Assembly: GCF_020687545.1 (NCBI RefSeq)
Contig: NZ_JAJEQX010000004.1
Span: forward strand, 62,001-126,000
Length of the DNA: 64,000 nt
Origin: Ruminococcus turbiniformis
Lineage (GTDB): Bacteria; Bacillota; Clostridia; Lachnospirales; Lachnospiraceae
Direction of reading: 5' to 3'
The notes under the pieces are model-generated. The model was not told the DNA's origin, searched no databases, and saw only the letters and a program-made list of their open reading frames with translations. The position numbers and the translations under genes are program-made. Positions 33,222 to 41,405 of the stretch are shown here, piece by piece. Every line of letters begins with the position of its first letter. Positions within the stretch are counted from its first letter, which is position 1.

Positions 33222-34268
33222 TCATCCTCTTATTTTCACTGCATATTTGATCACATGATCTTTCCTGTTTTCAAAGACGTCATACGCCTCCATAATTTCT
33301 TCCAGACTGCACCGGTGGGTGATTAGAAATTCTGTGTCAAGCTTTCCGCACGCCGTCAGGTCCATGATCTCCTGACAGAAGCTTCCGTCCACACCGCCTG
33401 TCTTAAACACAAGATTCTTCCCGTACATGTCCGGCAGGGGAATCGTCTGCGGTTCTTCGTACATGGCCACGACAACAACGACGGCATTTGGTCTGGCGAT
33501 CTTCCACGCCGTCTGGAAAGTGTCCCCTCCTCCCGCGACTTCAAATACCGTATCTGCTCCTCTTCCGTCTGTCACTTTCCGGATCACTTCCTCCGGATCG
33601 TCTCTTCCCGGAACGAGTATCATGTCTGCCAGACCCTTCTCCTTTGCAAGTCTCAGTCTGTATTCATCCGTATCAATCGCAATGATCTTCGCCGGTGTGT
33701 ACAGCCGCGCGCAGAGCATGGTGCAAAGGCCGGTCGGCCCGGCTCCGATTACCGCCACTGTGTCCGCAGGTTTTATCTCCCCGATTTTCGCCGCCCAGTA
33801 TCCTGTTGATAGAATATCGCCGTTAAAAAGCGCCTGTTCATCCGTCACATGATCCGGTATCACGGTCAGTCCGTTGTCCGCAAACGGTATTCTCACATAC
33901 TCGGCCTGTCCTCCGTCGATCCGGCACCCAAGCGCCCATCCGCCATTTTCATCTGTGCAGTTATTTACAAATCCTCTCCTGCAGAAATAACATTCCCCGC
34001 AGAAAGTCTCCACATTCACTGCCACCCGTTCTCCCGGCTTTACCTTTTTTACCGCGCTGCCCGTCTCCACGACTCTTCCAACAAACTCATGTCCCAGGAT
34101 CACACCCGGCACAGCACGCGGCACCGCGCCGTGGCGGATATGAATGTCGCTGGAACAGATCGTCGTCAGCGTCACCTGTATAATTGCATCTTTCTCATCT
34201 ATGATTTCCGGCCTGGGCCGCTCCTCAAGAGCTATCCTGCCGTTTCCTCTGTAAACAACTGCTTTCAT
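33222..34268 (-). CDS. Zinc-dependent alcohol dehydrogenase (MDR family)
   Basis: 348-aa medium-chain dehydrogenase. Catalytic zinc ligands are in TICSSDIHIRHG and GHEFVG; the structural zinc site is CGECYFCRRGFVNNC. The NAD(P) fold has AVIGAGPTGLCTMLCARL (about residues 170-187). It resembles threonine/sorbitol-type dehydrogenases; the substrate is unknown. Start ATG 34268. It lies alone between the MFS terminator and a small membrane protein gene. Confidence 0.9.
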   Translation of the reverse strand: MKAVVYRGNGRIALEERPRPEIIDEKDAIIQVTLTTICSSDIHIRHGAVPRAVPGVILGHEFVGRVVETGSAVKKVKPGERVAVNVETFCGECYFCRRGFVNNCTDENGGWALGCRIDGGQAEYVRIPFADNGLTVIPDHVTDEQALFNGDILSTGYWAAKIGEIKPADTVAVIGAGPTGLCTMLCARLYTPAKIIAIDTDEYRLRLAKEKGLADMILVPGRDDPEEVIRKVTDGRGADTVFEVAGGGDTFQTAWKIARPNAVVVVVAMYEEPQTIPLPDMYGKNLVFKTGGVDGSFCQEIMDLTACGKLDTEFLITHRCSLEEIMEAYDVFENRKDHVIKYAVKIRG

Positions 34269-34313
34269 GAATTTATCTCCTGCCCTTTCGGTACTTTACG
34301 CTGCCTTCCGTTT

Positions 34314-34682
34314 TCACTTCCGCTTTCGCGGATTCTGCGTCTGTGAAATCCGTTCTGTATTTTCCGTCTTCACTGTCTGCGCGGATTCCCGGACCGCGTA
34401 AACAAGAGCGGCCGCAAGAACAGCGACAGCCAGGAAGAGAACCAGATCCTTCTCGCATATGATAAATACTGTCAGAAGCGCAAACGCAGTCGCAACTAGG
34501 GAATAGACAACGGTCGCAAGACGGTATTCCGCTTTCAGATCCATCTTTTTCCGCTCCTCTTTCGTTGAGAACAGATATGTGTTGGAAAGGATCGGTCCTT
34601 TTCCTCTCGCAGCAAACGACACGTAGATATACAGAACAACTGACAAAACACCGGTAATCAGGGCAAAAATCATATCTGACAT
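34314..34682 (-). CDS. DUF3784-like small membrane protein
   Basis: 122-aa protein with three hydrophobic helices (about 3-22, 55-75 and 77-97) and the loop GPILSNTYLFSTKEERKKMD, which resembles the DUF3784 pattern (a Ser/Thr-Tyr stretch then ER). The tail is basic and polar. The function is unknown. It has its own strong promoter and a leader hairpin. Confidence 0.55.
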   Translation of the reverse strand: MSDMIFALITGVLSVVLYIYVSFAARGKGPILSNTYLFSTKEERKKMDLKAEYRLATVVYSLVATAFALLTVFIICEKDLVLFLAVAVLAAALVYAVRESAQTVKTENTERISQTQNPRKRK

Positions 34683-34716
34683 CTTCCTTCTCCTTTCTCT
34701 TCCTCATATACAAACA

Positions 34717-34771
34717 GGGCTTGAGTCCGTATGCTCAAGCCCATTATATCACAGCTTTTTTTCACTGTCAC
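34717..34771 (-). promoter_or_regulatory. Promoter and leader hairpin of the DUF3784-like gene
   Basis: Minus strand GTGACA (34771-34766), 17-base spacer, TATAAT (34748-34743). Immediately downstream GGGCTTGAG pairs with CTCAAGCCC (34742-34717, perfect 9 bp, 8-base loop) and is followed by TGTTTGTAT. The hairpin could be an attenuator or the terminator of the GPP34 gene upstream. Confidence 0.6.
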
Positions 34772-34786
34772 GCCAGCGTATTTTCC

Positions 34787-34822
34787 CTTTGTACACTCCT
34801 TTGTACACTCCTTTGTACACTG
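34787..34822. repeat. Three tandem 12-bp repeats (CTTTGTACACTC)
   Basis: Units at 34787-34798, 34799-34810 and 34811-34822 (last base G). On the minus strand each reads GTGTACAAAG-like and lies 15-50 bases upstream of the -35 of the next gene. The same GTGTACAA core occurs in the palindromic element at 54386. Confidence 0.8.
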
Positions 34823-34847
34823 ACTGTTTGCCCCTTGTATACCGGCG

Positions 34848-35519
34848 CTACCCAAAGATGATCATTCCCACAATCATGGCCAGCATCGTATCCACATCTT
34901 CCACATAGGTAATCATATCGTTAAGCTGCCTGTTCTGCGGGTCTTCCTTCAGTTCATTTATCCGCGCCTTAAGCGCCTCTCCTTCATATTTTGAAAAATA
35001 CTTATTCAGGTTTTTCGATGCCTTCAGTATACAGAGCAGAACCACATCATGGGGCGAGAGCGCTCCGTTTCCGGTTACTGCCGCTTTCACAGTATCCGCC
35101 AGCTCATCCTTGTACTCCTTATTCGGAATATAGAGCACTTTCGGGCCAAACACGCCGCCCTTTCCTTCGCATGCCAAGTTCTCTTCGCAGAGTGATTTCC
35201 CGATCATATCGACAAGCTCTTTCTGACGGGGTCCCTCATAGTTATCCGCCATCATTTTGTCCACGGTGCGTTCCTTTTTGCTCAAATACCGGTACAGAGG
35301 CCCGATGTGATCGAGTTCCTCCGGGAGACTGCTTTCCACGGTGATCTTTTTTCCGAACTTTTTGTTAAGGTCTGCCGTGATCACATGATTCAGCAGCAGA
35401 TCCATAAATGCTGCGGCTACAAGCCCCGCTGCAGAATCTTCTCTGTGCATGGGCGGCATATATCCGTTCTGATCCACCATCAGTGTATAGTATTCCTGTG
35501 CAATTGATCTTCTTTTCAT
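34848..35519 (-). CDS. GPP34 (Golgi phosphoprotein 3)-like protein
   Basis: 223-aa soluble helical protein. The N-terminal part (SIAQEYYTLMVDQNGYMPPM, SAAGLVAAAFMDLLLNHVIT) and ALSPHDVVLLCILKASKNLN fit the GPP34 domain, which in eukaryotes binds phosphoinositides and in bacteria is of unknown role. The family call is by pattern only. Start ATG 35519 has GGAGG upstream. Confidence 0.5.
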   Translation of the reverse strand: MKRRSIAQEYYTLMVDQNGYMPPMHREDSAAGLVAAAFMDLLLNHVITADLNKKFGKKITVESSLPEELDHIGPLYRYLSKKERTVDKMMADNYEGPRQKELVDMIGKSLCEENLACEGKGGVFGPKVLYIPNKEYKDELADTVKAAVTGNGALSPHDVVLLCILKASKNLNKYFSKYEGEALKARINELKEDPQNRQLNDMITYVEDVDTMLAMIVGMIIFG

Positions 35520-35626
35520 TCTGTTATTCCTCCGAAACTTTTCCCTGATTCTCCGGCGCTGTCATTTTCGTTCCGGCAGGACAGCCGCGCCGGGTCTGCC
35601 CGCCGCTTAAGTCTTTCGTTTCCAGC

Positions 35627-36223
35627 TTACATTCCAAGCACATATAAGAAGAACAGGCTTACGAGCAGCCCGAGAGCCCCGGCTCCCACAGCGAGAAAGA
35701 TTTTCTGATAGACGCGTTTTCCTTCTTCTCTCGCCTTTTCAATCTCGCTTAACGTCTTTCCTTCCGTGAAAGCTACGATCTCACGATAGCTCTGGATGTC
35801 GAATTTCTTTTTCTCCTTCTCGACGAGATACGCCATGTATCCGCCTGCCGCGACGATCCCGATCCAGATCGCGATTCCCACGCGGGAGAGAAAATGCTCC
35901 AGCGGGAACGGCGTGATGAGAATAAGAAGGAAAAACACACCGAACAGTAAGCTCAGGCGGTCAAACCTTTTCCGGTCGGCCTCGCTGACCGGTCCGGCCT
36001 TTTCAATCTCTTCTTTCATCTTTTCCACATCTCCTTTTATCAACTGGTCTAAAGAGACTTCAAATGTTTCACTGAGAAGGACGAGACTGTTGACATCGGG
36101 ATAGCTTTTGTCGTTCTCCCAGTTTGAGATCGTCTGCCGCGAAACAAAGACCTGCTCCGCTAGCGCGTCCTGAGACAGCGACCTTTCATTCCGATATTTC
36201 CTGATCTGTTTTCCCAGTTCCAT
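35627..36223 (-). CDS. XRE regulator with membrane segments
   Basis: 198-aa protein: HTH residues 4-60 (IRKYRNERSLSQDALAEQVF, RQTISNWENDKSYPDVNSLV), then two membrane helices (about 90-110 and 116-133), a short soluble part (EKKKFDIQSYREIVAFTEGK) and a final helix near the C-terminus (175-196). It is a relative of the 42080-42526 protein (shared RQT-SNWEN-K-YPD-N-LV). ATG 36223 has AAGGAGAC. Two palindromes lie just upstream. Confidence 0.83.
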   Translation of the reverse strand: MELGKQIRKYRNERSLSQDALAEQVFVSRQTISNWENDKSYPDVNSLVLLSETFEVSLDQLIKGDVEKMKEEIEKAGPVSEADRKRFDRLSLLFGVFFLLILITPFPLEHFLSRVGIAIWIGIVAAGGYMAYLVEKEKKKFDIQSYREIVAFTEGKTLSEIEKAREEGKRVYQKIFLAVGAGALGLLVSLFFLYVLGM

Positions 36224-36272
36224 TGTTGTCTCCTTGCAATTCAGATTGTAGTTAAAAAAGATGTGTTTCGTC

Positions 36273-36334
36273 TATCAAATGGCTTTGACAGAGCCCTTTT
36301 TTCGCGGTTTTCGTGCTGTCAAAACGCTTTGACA
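36273..36334 (-). promoter_or_regulatory. Twin operators TNTCAAA-N4-TTTGACA before XRE gene
   Basis: TATCAAA-TGGC-TTTGACA (36273-36290) and TGTCAAA-ACGC-TTTGACA (36317-36334) are nearly identical 18-bp dyads, centres 44 bases (about four helix turns) apart, 50-110 bases upstream of the ATG. A plausible promoter TAGACG-N18-TACAAT lies at the downstream edge of the first. This layout suggests cooperative autoregulation. Confidence 0.65.
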
Positions 36335-36373
36335 ACCGCCAAAAACCGCCAGTTTCGGAGGGTTACGGCAAGA

Positions 36374-36940
36374 TTATACCACAGGTTTTTCGTCTCTGCC
36401 AGATGACACGATATTTTTCGTCAGAAGGATGCCGATCACGGTCTTCGCGTCGTCGATCTCCCCTGATGCGGCAAGATTTGCCGCCTCTTCCAGAGAGATC
36501 CACCTTTTCTCGATATCCGCTTCCTCATGTTCCCGTGCGAACTCCGGCACGTCTCTTAATCCTTCCGCCAGATAGAGATACGTTCTCTCGTCCGTCCATC
36601 CTGCAGAGTTGAGAAACAGGGTGAGAAATCTGACCGAGTCCGCCTCTGTATCGGTCTCCTCTCTCAGTTCACGGAGCGCTGTCTCCTCCGGCTTCTCTCC
36701 TTCCACATCCATACGCCCCGCCGGGATCTCCCACACCGGACGCCCCACCGGATGGCGGTACTGGCGGATCAGAAGAATACGCCCCTTCTCATCCATCGCC
36801 ACGATTCCGACTGCATCTCCCGATACCGCGGTCTCCCGGACAAACGTCTTTCCATCACCCCGGGTCAGTTTGTCCCGGCGGATTGATGTAATTTTCCCGT
36901 GATAAACAACTTCGGATTCCAGTACTTTTGGAATGTTCAT
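36374..36940 (-). CDS. NUDIX hydrolase (ADP-ribose pyrophosphatase-like)
   Basis: 188-aa enzyme with the Nudix box GRMDVEGEKPEETALRELRE followed by ETDTEA. The order (RQYRHPVGRPVWEIPAGRMD) is typical of ADP-ribose or nucleoside-diphosphate-sugar pyrophosphatases. ATG 36940 overlaps the stop of the ant(6)-like pseudogene, so the two were once translationally coupled. Confidence 0.9.
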   Translation of the reverse strand: MNIPKVLESEVVYHGKITSIRRDKLTRGDGKTFVRETAVSGDAVGIVAMDEKGRILLIRQYRHPVGRPVWEIPAGRMDVEGEKPEETALRELREETDTEADSVRFLTLFLNSAGWTDERTYLYLAEGLRDVPEFAREHEEADIEKRWISLEEAANLAASGEIDDAKTVIGILLTKNIVSSGRDEKPVV

Positions 36941-37590
36941 TTTAATATACCTCCTATTTTGATATATTTTTCAAATCCCTGCTCATATTCCACCGGATAT
37001 GCCGTTCCGAGGCTTTCGGCATTCCGAACCGCTGTTTCACGGAACAGGCCGCAGGAGACTTTAATGGCCTTTCGGAAGTTTTCATAGCTGCTGTCCGGGA
37101 ATGTCTTCAGATAGAGCTGATACGTCTCCTCCGGAAGGTACCGTCTGAAATACTTGTTCAGTTTTCCGCAGGAAACCGAATACTCTGTCTGCGCCCCGAT
37201 CCGTCAGCTCAGCATCGTTTCGAGCATATGGTGTGACTGTGTGTAATAGGGCGTCATTGCAGCATCCCCGGAACTCCTCTTCCGCAGGTTTTCTGACATA
37301 GAACTCTTCATCTGTCGGCGGGGGCAGCTTAGGAAGGCATCCTGCCTTATCGATAAGCGGAAGGAACAGTTTATTTCTATTGCTTCCACTTTTCATCGTC
37401 TCCACGGTTTCGATGCCGATGTCGATCCGATTGCCGTCTTCAAAGATCAGAAGCCAGGAATAGGTTTTATCATAGTGACTGCGCAGGCCGAAACGGTCCC
37501 CATAGCCGAATCTGTCGTCCTGCTCCTGTCTGTCGAGACTGCTCTTACTTTGGAATGATAATTCCCTTTTTCATCTTTACCGGCGGTTTT
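36937..37590 (-). pseudogene. Aminoglycoside 6-adenylyltransferase (ant(6)/aadK-like) remnant
   Basis: Pieces in several frames match the ANT(6) family. About 37530-37330 reads YDKTYSWLLIFEDGNRIDIG and LIDKAGCLPKLPPPTDEEFY, then RKPAEEEFRGCCND. After a deletion and frame change, IGAQTEYSVSCGKLNKYFRR and YENFRKAIKVSCGLFRETAV run to AESLGTAYPVEYEQGFEKY, ending at a TGA overlapping the NUDIX start. The N-terminal catalytic part is missing or decayed (a possible KVRAVSTDRSRT remains). It cannot be active. Confidence 0.8.
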
Positions 37591-37687
37591 GCAGGTTCCG
37601 CCTCCTGCTTTTCGCTTTCCGCCGCAGTTTACCTCTGAATTGTTTTTGTAAGATTTATAAATTATTTCGGAATTATTAAAACAGCTT

Positions 37688-38431
37688 CTATTCCGTCTTA
37701 ACCGCAGATACAAGCAGCATCATAGGCCGTCTCATTTCATCTTTCATCCCGGGAATATCCATCATTTCCTCCGGAGGCGCAGGCTCTATGATATGCCGGA
37801 GTGTGAATCCGTTTTGCAGCAACGTATTCAGATATGTTGTAAGCGTCCTGTGGTATTTTATTACCTTTTCTCCCAGAAAGACCGCTTCCCGCATACCCTC
37901 ATAATAATAGTTGTCGACAGGAAAATGGAGAATATTTCCCTCCTTGTCATAATACCAGTCCTGCGTTCCGAATGCAGTAAAGACGGGGTGCTCCACAGAG
38001 AACACAAATTGTCCGCCATTTTTCAGCCATGATGATATATTTCTCACCAATGGTTCAAAATCCTTTACATAATGAAACGCCAGAGAGCTTAACACAACAT
38101 CAAATGTTTCTTCCGGGAACCGCAGATCTTCCATCGCAGCACACCGGTAGTCTATCTTTTCATCATAATTCTTTTGTTCTGCAGTCTCCAGCATCCTGCG
38201 GGATATATCGATTCCAAGAACTGAATCAGCGCCGTTCTGCACCGCATATTTACAGTGCCATCCATAACCGCACCCAAGATCCAGCACCTTTCTGCCCTTA
38301 AAATCCGGAAGGATTTTCTGTAATTCATGCCATTCTCCAGCACCTTTTAAACCCTTTCTGGATCGTTCCATTTCACTGTATTTCATAAAGAAATTTTTTT
38401 CATCGTATTTGTTTTCTTTCATAGGCTTCAT
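37688..38431 (-). CDS. SAM-dependent methyltransferase (class I)
   Basis: 247-aa methyltransferase. Motif I is KVLDLGCGYGWHC (about residues 48-60), with GADSVLGIDISRRML next and motif IV FDVVLSSLAFHYVKDF. It is of the UbiE/Methyltransf_11 type; the substrate is unknown. The ribosome site is weak (GATGGGA); the start at 38431 or 38422. It overlaps a small open frame upstream. Confidence 0.88.
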   Translation of the reverse strand: MKPMKENKYDEKNFFMKYSEMERSRKGLKGAGEWHELQKILPDFKGRKVLDLGCGYGWHCKYAVQNGADSVLGIDISRRMLETAEQKNYDEKIDYRCAAMEDLRFPEETFDVVLSSLAFHYVKDFEPLVRNISSWLKNGGQFVFSVEHPVFTAFGTQDWYYDKEGNILHFPVDNYYYEGMREAVFLGEKVIKYHRTLTTYLNTLLQNGFTLRHIIEPAPPEEMMDIPGMKDEMRRPMMLLVSAVKTE

Positions 38432-38636
38432 TTCCCATCACTTTTTCATGCTTCAAAGGTGGAACCTTTTCCGGAGGGCTGGAGATAATCCCCTTTTTCT
38501 GCCTGTTAACCAGAATCTCTGTAAAAGAGGATTTCGGAATCTTCAGCCCGCTTCCATCCTCCAGTTTATATTCATATTTTTTATTCTTTACAGTTTTCTT
38601 TGCAGGTAAATCATATCGACAAGCTGAATCCCGCAT
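38400..38636 (-). CDS. Small unknown reading frame
   Basis: 78 codons from ATG 38636, which lies inside the last codons of the GNAT gene, to a TAG inside the methyltransferase start. The middle (YEYKLEDGSGLKIPKSSFTE) looks protein-like and basic. No family was recognised and no ribosome site is clear. It may be a fragment of a lost gene rather than a working one. Confidence 0.25.
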   Translation of the reverse strand: MRDSACRYDLPAKKTVKNKKYEYKLEDGSGLKIPKSSFTEILVNRQKKGIISSPPEKVPPLKHEKVMGNEAYERKQIR

Positions 38637-39028
38637 TCAAATATAGGATGGTCATAATTGTCTGTAAAAAAATTTTTAATCCTGTGAGAACGTATAAATC
38701 CGCATTTCTCATAAAACGGAACTGTCAGAGGGCTGTCCCCTGTCCCGACCTGCAGGACAGAATACTTTCCTTTATATTTCTCAGCGAGAAATTCTATCAT
38801 AAGCCTTCCGTAACCTTTTCCCTGGCATTCTGGTCTGGTGGCAATATTTTTGATTTCAAGAATGCCGTTTTTTTCATCAGTCACGACGCATTCACATTTA
38901 ATTTCTCCATCCTCCAATACATACATTATACCTTTATCAATATAACGGTCTATCATATCCTCCTGTTCATCTGCCAGAAGCAGCAACTGAAGATATTGTT
39001 TTTTATTTTCTTTCACTTCTTTAAACAC
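38588..39028 (-). CDS. GNAT N-acetyltransferase
   Basis: 146-aa acetyltransferase. Central acetyl-CoA loop NIATRPECQGKGYGRLMIEF is typical (R/Q-x2-G-x-G/A), followed by VPFYEKCGFIRSHRIKNFF. The N-terminal MFKEVKENKKQYLQLLLLAD is of the kind seen in clostridial GNATs annotated as arsinothricin/other detoxification proteins, but no substrate is assigned. AT-richer than core genes. Confidence 0.85.
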   Translation of the reverse strand: MFKEVKENKKQYLQLLLLADEQEDMIDRYIDKGIMYVLEDGEIKCECVVTDEKNGILEIKNIATRPECQGKGYGRLMIEFLAEKYKGKYSVLQVGTGDSPLTVPFYEKCGFIRSHRIKNFFTDNYDHPIFECGIQLVDMIYLQRKL

Positions 39029-39088
39029 GGCTCACACTCCTCCGGCGTCATAAAACGGGGCGCCGATTAAATAAAGATTTTCATACTT

Positions 39089-39628
39089 TCAGCGGTATGC
39101 CACATACCTGTAATGGGGCATGTCTACTCCTTTATAATGTTTTGTCCATATATCCTTTTTTACCATGCCGTTTCTTACCGCCACTTTTTGGGACGCTGTA
39201 TTTGTATCTCTGATAATCGAACAGACTTCTTCTGCCTTAAGTATATCAAACGCATACTCTTTACATGCCCGGGCTGCCTCGGTCGCATACCCGTTGTGCC
39301 AGTACCGGCGTTCAAAGAGATATCCCACTTCCAGCACCTCTTTTTCTTTCCATTTCTGCATAGTAAGACCGCACTGGCCGATCATTTCCCCTGTTTCTTT
39401 CAGAATAACCGCCCATAATCCAAAATCCCATTTGCGATATCTTTCAAGCTGCCGGTCAAGCCACTCATGAACTTCCGCATCGCTGAACGCACCCTCATAG
39501 GCATACATTGCTATATCATCCTGCAGTGTTCTGCACAGTGACTGATAATCCGTCTGCCGCATCTCCCGCAGATATAATCGTTCGGTTTCCAGTATAATGT
39601 CTCCTTTTTTCTGTGTTCCGCTCTTCAT
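39089..39628 (-). CDS. GNAT N-acetyltransferase (RimJ/RimL-like)
   Basis: 179-aa acetyltransferase: ILETERLYLREMRQTDYQSL at the start, GYLFERRYWHNGYATEAARA for acetyl-CoA and NTASQKVAVRNGMVKKDI at the end. ATG 39628 has GGAGG 8 bases upstream; the longer in-frame start at 39655 does not. It starts just past the truncated ICMT-like remnant. Confidence 0.87.
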   Translation of the reverse strand: MKSGTQKKGDIILETERLYLREMRQTDYQSLCRTLQDDIAMYAYEGAFSDAEVHEWLDRQLERYRKWDFGLWAVILKETGEMIGQCGLTMQKWKEKEVLEVGYLFERRYWHNGYATEAARACKEYAFDILKAEEVCSIIRDTNTASQKVAVRNGMVKKDIWTKHYKGVDMPHYRYVAYR

Positions 39629-40020
39629 ATAAAAGCCTCCGTTTCTGTTTTCCAATATTCTTCAAAATATATAAAATATGCTACATACATAGGATTGCGT
39701 GATAATCGATAAACTCCATTTGTATTTAAACCGGTATCATCAGGAAATGCAAAATTTACAACAGAGACAGCACATAAGCATAATCCCGCAAAATAGAATA
39801 CTATTCCAAAGCATAATTGCCACGATAGTTTAAGTTTTACTGTCAGGCAGAATAAATATAGGAATAATACAGTATTTGATATTTGATAAATGTAATATGC
39901 TGCTTTCTCATTTCCTTCTGCTGGTGCGAAATGCGCCGCCCGCTGAAGCGCATCTCTCTTTTCTGTTACCTCCTTGTGGCCTTGATGTGCCATGGCTTTC
40001 CATGTCTTTTCATTTAGCAC
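39625..40020 (-). pseudogene. Isoprenylcysteine methyltransferase (ICMT)-like, C-terminus lost
   Basis: Up to YRLSRNPMYVAYFIYF this frame follows the small membrane methyltransferase family (ICMT/PEMT), with two or three membrane helices. The NPMY motif is where the S-adenosylmethionine-binding half begins, but after it the frame runs into unrelated sequence (EEYWKTETEAFI) at the GNAT ribosome site. Roughly 60 C-terminal residues are missing. The start is a TTG without a good ribosome site. Confidence 0.65.
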
Positions 40021-40286
40021 ACATTATTCCTGTTCGGTTTTCTTTTAACTGCGAGCAGTTTCATATGGTCATCAAACTCCGTTGTACCGGCCGGTTCAAA
40101 CATTACCCATTTCCCGTCATGATAGGTTTTTGCTTCGTCATATTGTCTGATTTCTTTCCCCCGCTATTCCATATCTGTTCCATTTCATATTTTTCATCAA
40201 TAACCGAACACAGTTGTTGCCACACATCGAACAAAGATTGTCCCCAGTTCAGCCATGTCTGACTGAGACGGTATGTTTTCAGACAT
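40014..40286 (-). pseudogene. DUF3788-like gene, internally deleted and frameshifted
   Basis: From ATG 40286 (AGGGGAT upstream) the start MSENIPSQSDMAELG leads, after a frame change, into FDVWQQLCSVIDEKYEMEQI and WNSGGKK. A second frame change then gives YDEAKTYHDGKWVMFEPAGT and HMKLLAVKRKPNR. These are the N-terminal and C-terminal ends of a DUF3788-type protein; the middle 60-70 residues are gone. No product is expected. Confidence 0.6.
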
Positions 40287-40395
40287 TATATCCCCTCTTT
40301 TCCAATCATTTTTGTCTATTATAGCATTGGATTATTTTCCTGTCACTTTCTTATACAAACGGCACCACGGCAGGCGCTTTCCGGGCTTATCGCTC

Positions 40396-40434
40396 AAAAA
40401 AACACCCTGCGGCTTTATGATATGCCGCAAGGTG
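40396..40434 (-). terminator. Terminator after the surface-protein fragment
   Basis: Minus strand CACCTTGCGGC pairs with GCCGCAGGGTG around 10 bases, followed by seven T. It lies just 13 bases after the stop of the PxTG fragment. Confidence 0.88.
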
Positions 40435-40446
40435 CAATACTGTAAA

Positions 40447-40960
40447 TTATCTTCTGTATTTTTTCTTTTGAATGTAAAGAACCGTGCCGGCCAGAGCCGA
40501 TCCCGCCAACATAAAAGCAATCCAAATCAAGATTTGAACTTCATCACCAGTCTGTGGAGGCTGCTTATTATTATCGTTTCCTGAAACAGCCTTGACCGTA
40601 AACTCCGTTGTTGCTGTACCTGTATCGGAAATAACGGCCAGCGTATGCTTTCCAACGGAAAGAGTCTCCAGATAGGTTGCCTTTAATGTAACAATTGTAC
40701 TGCCTTCCTTAACCTCGTAATTTACTGCATCAAGGTCTTTTCCGTCTATTTGTACTTTCAGGAAATCATCAAAGGCTGCATTTGAAGTAAAGGAAAGTAC
40801 ATTCTTGGTTCCTTTCTGCCATGTACTGTTTGCACCCTTGATAATTCTGGGTTTAAAGCCTTTCTCTACAGTACCGCAGACAGAACATTTGCCATCTTCA
40901 TAACTATGCCCTGCCGCCGGGATCACTGTTTCGGAACGAAAATAGTCCTGTTACCTTGGA
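40447..40960 (-). pseudogene. C-terminal fragment of a sortase-anchored surface protein
   Basis: About 160 residues ending in PPQTGDEVQILIWIAFML and KKKYRR: a PxTG-type sortase signal, a membrane helix and a basic tail. Before it lies an Ig-like or X2-like domain (STWQKGTKNVLSFTSNAAFD, VGKHTLAVISDTGTATTEFT) preceded by a zinc-ribbon-like repeat end (GHSYEDGKCSVCG) common in large clostridial surface proteins. The 5' part of the gene is missing and is replaced by IS-like sequence upstream. Confidence 0.75.
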
Positions 40961-41076
40961 TATCGGTATTCCATCAAAAGTGCATGTATACTGCCATATT
41001 CTTTTTCAGAAAGTATCCCTTCCCTATAATCAGAATATGCTTGACGGGATAATTCATCTAGTGCATCGTTCGATAA

Positions 41077-41325
41077 TTAACTGGACTTTTTGGCCGACAA
41101 TGTATCAACAATAACCTCTTCAGATACATCTATGTCATCAAGATTATATTTCCAGTGAAATATTACCGGTTCCTCGTTGATCTCATCAAAATACTTGTAG
41201 ATGCGTTCTTTTAATTCTTCTTTCGTTTTAACTCGTATTCCACGAAGCATCTGCTTTGTCATTTTGCTGAAAAAACCTTCAATCATATTCAGCCATGAGC
41301 CATGTTTAGGTGTGAATACAAATCA
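41077..41325 (-). mobile_element. IS630-family transposase 3' fragment
   Basis: The frame reads FVFTPKHGSWLNMIEGFFSK and then MLRGIRVKTKEELKERIYKY, the C-terminal DDE region of IS630-type transposases. It is preceded by a stop codon and lacks the N-terminal and central parts, so it is a dead remnant of about 80 codons. After its TAA the same frame continues for 40 codons (QAYSDYREGILSEKEYGSI), which is unexplained. Confidence 0.7.
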
Positions 41326-41364
41326 TATCCAAATGCGAAAAACCTCCTCTATTTGTGATACGGT

Positions 41365-41388
41365 TCTCCATAACATATCAAAGTGCGG
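41365..41388. repeat. 24-bp sequence also present at 48723-48746
   Basis: TCTCCATAACATATC then AAAG/CAGG then TGCGG; the copies differ at two positions only. This copy lies just past the IS630 remnant and could be part of it or of another mobile piece. Confidence 0.6.
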
Positions 41389-41405
41389 TTTATATATTTA
41401 ATATT

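Noticed and set aside
34787-34822. Short tandem repeats looked at as a possible CRISPR fragment
   Set aside because: 12-bp units with no spacers between them and no cas genes in the window.
34670-34855. 61-codon frame reading through the 12-bp repeats (CTKE repeats)
   Set aside because: A repeat artefact; no ribosome site and it overlaps the promoter of the next gene.
37447-37713. 88-codon frame before the ant(6)-like remnant
   Set aside because: Mostly another frame of the decayed gene; no domain and no clear start.
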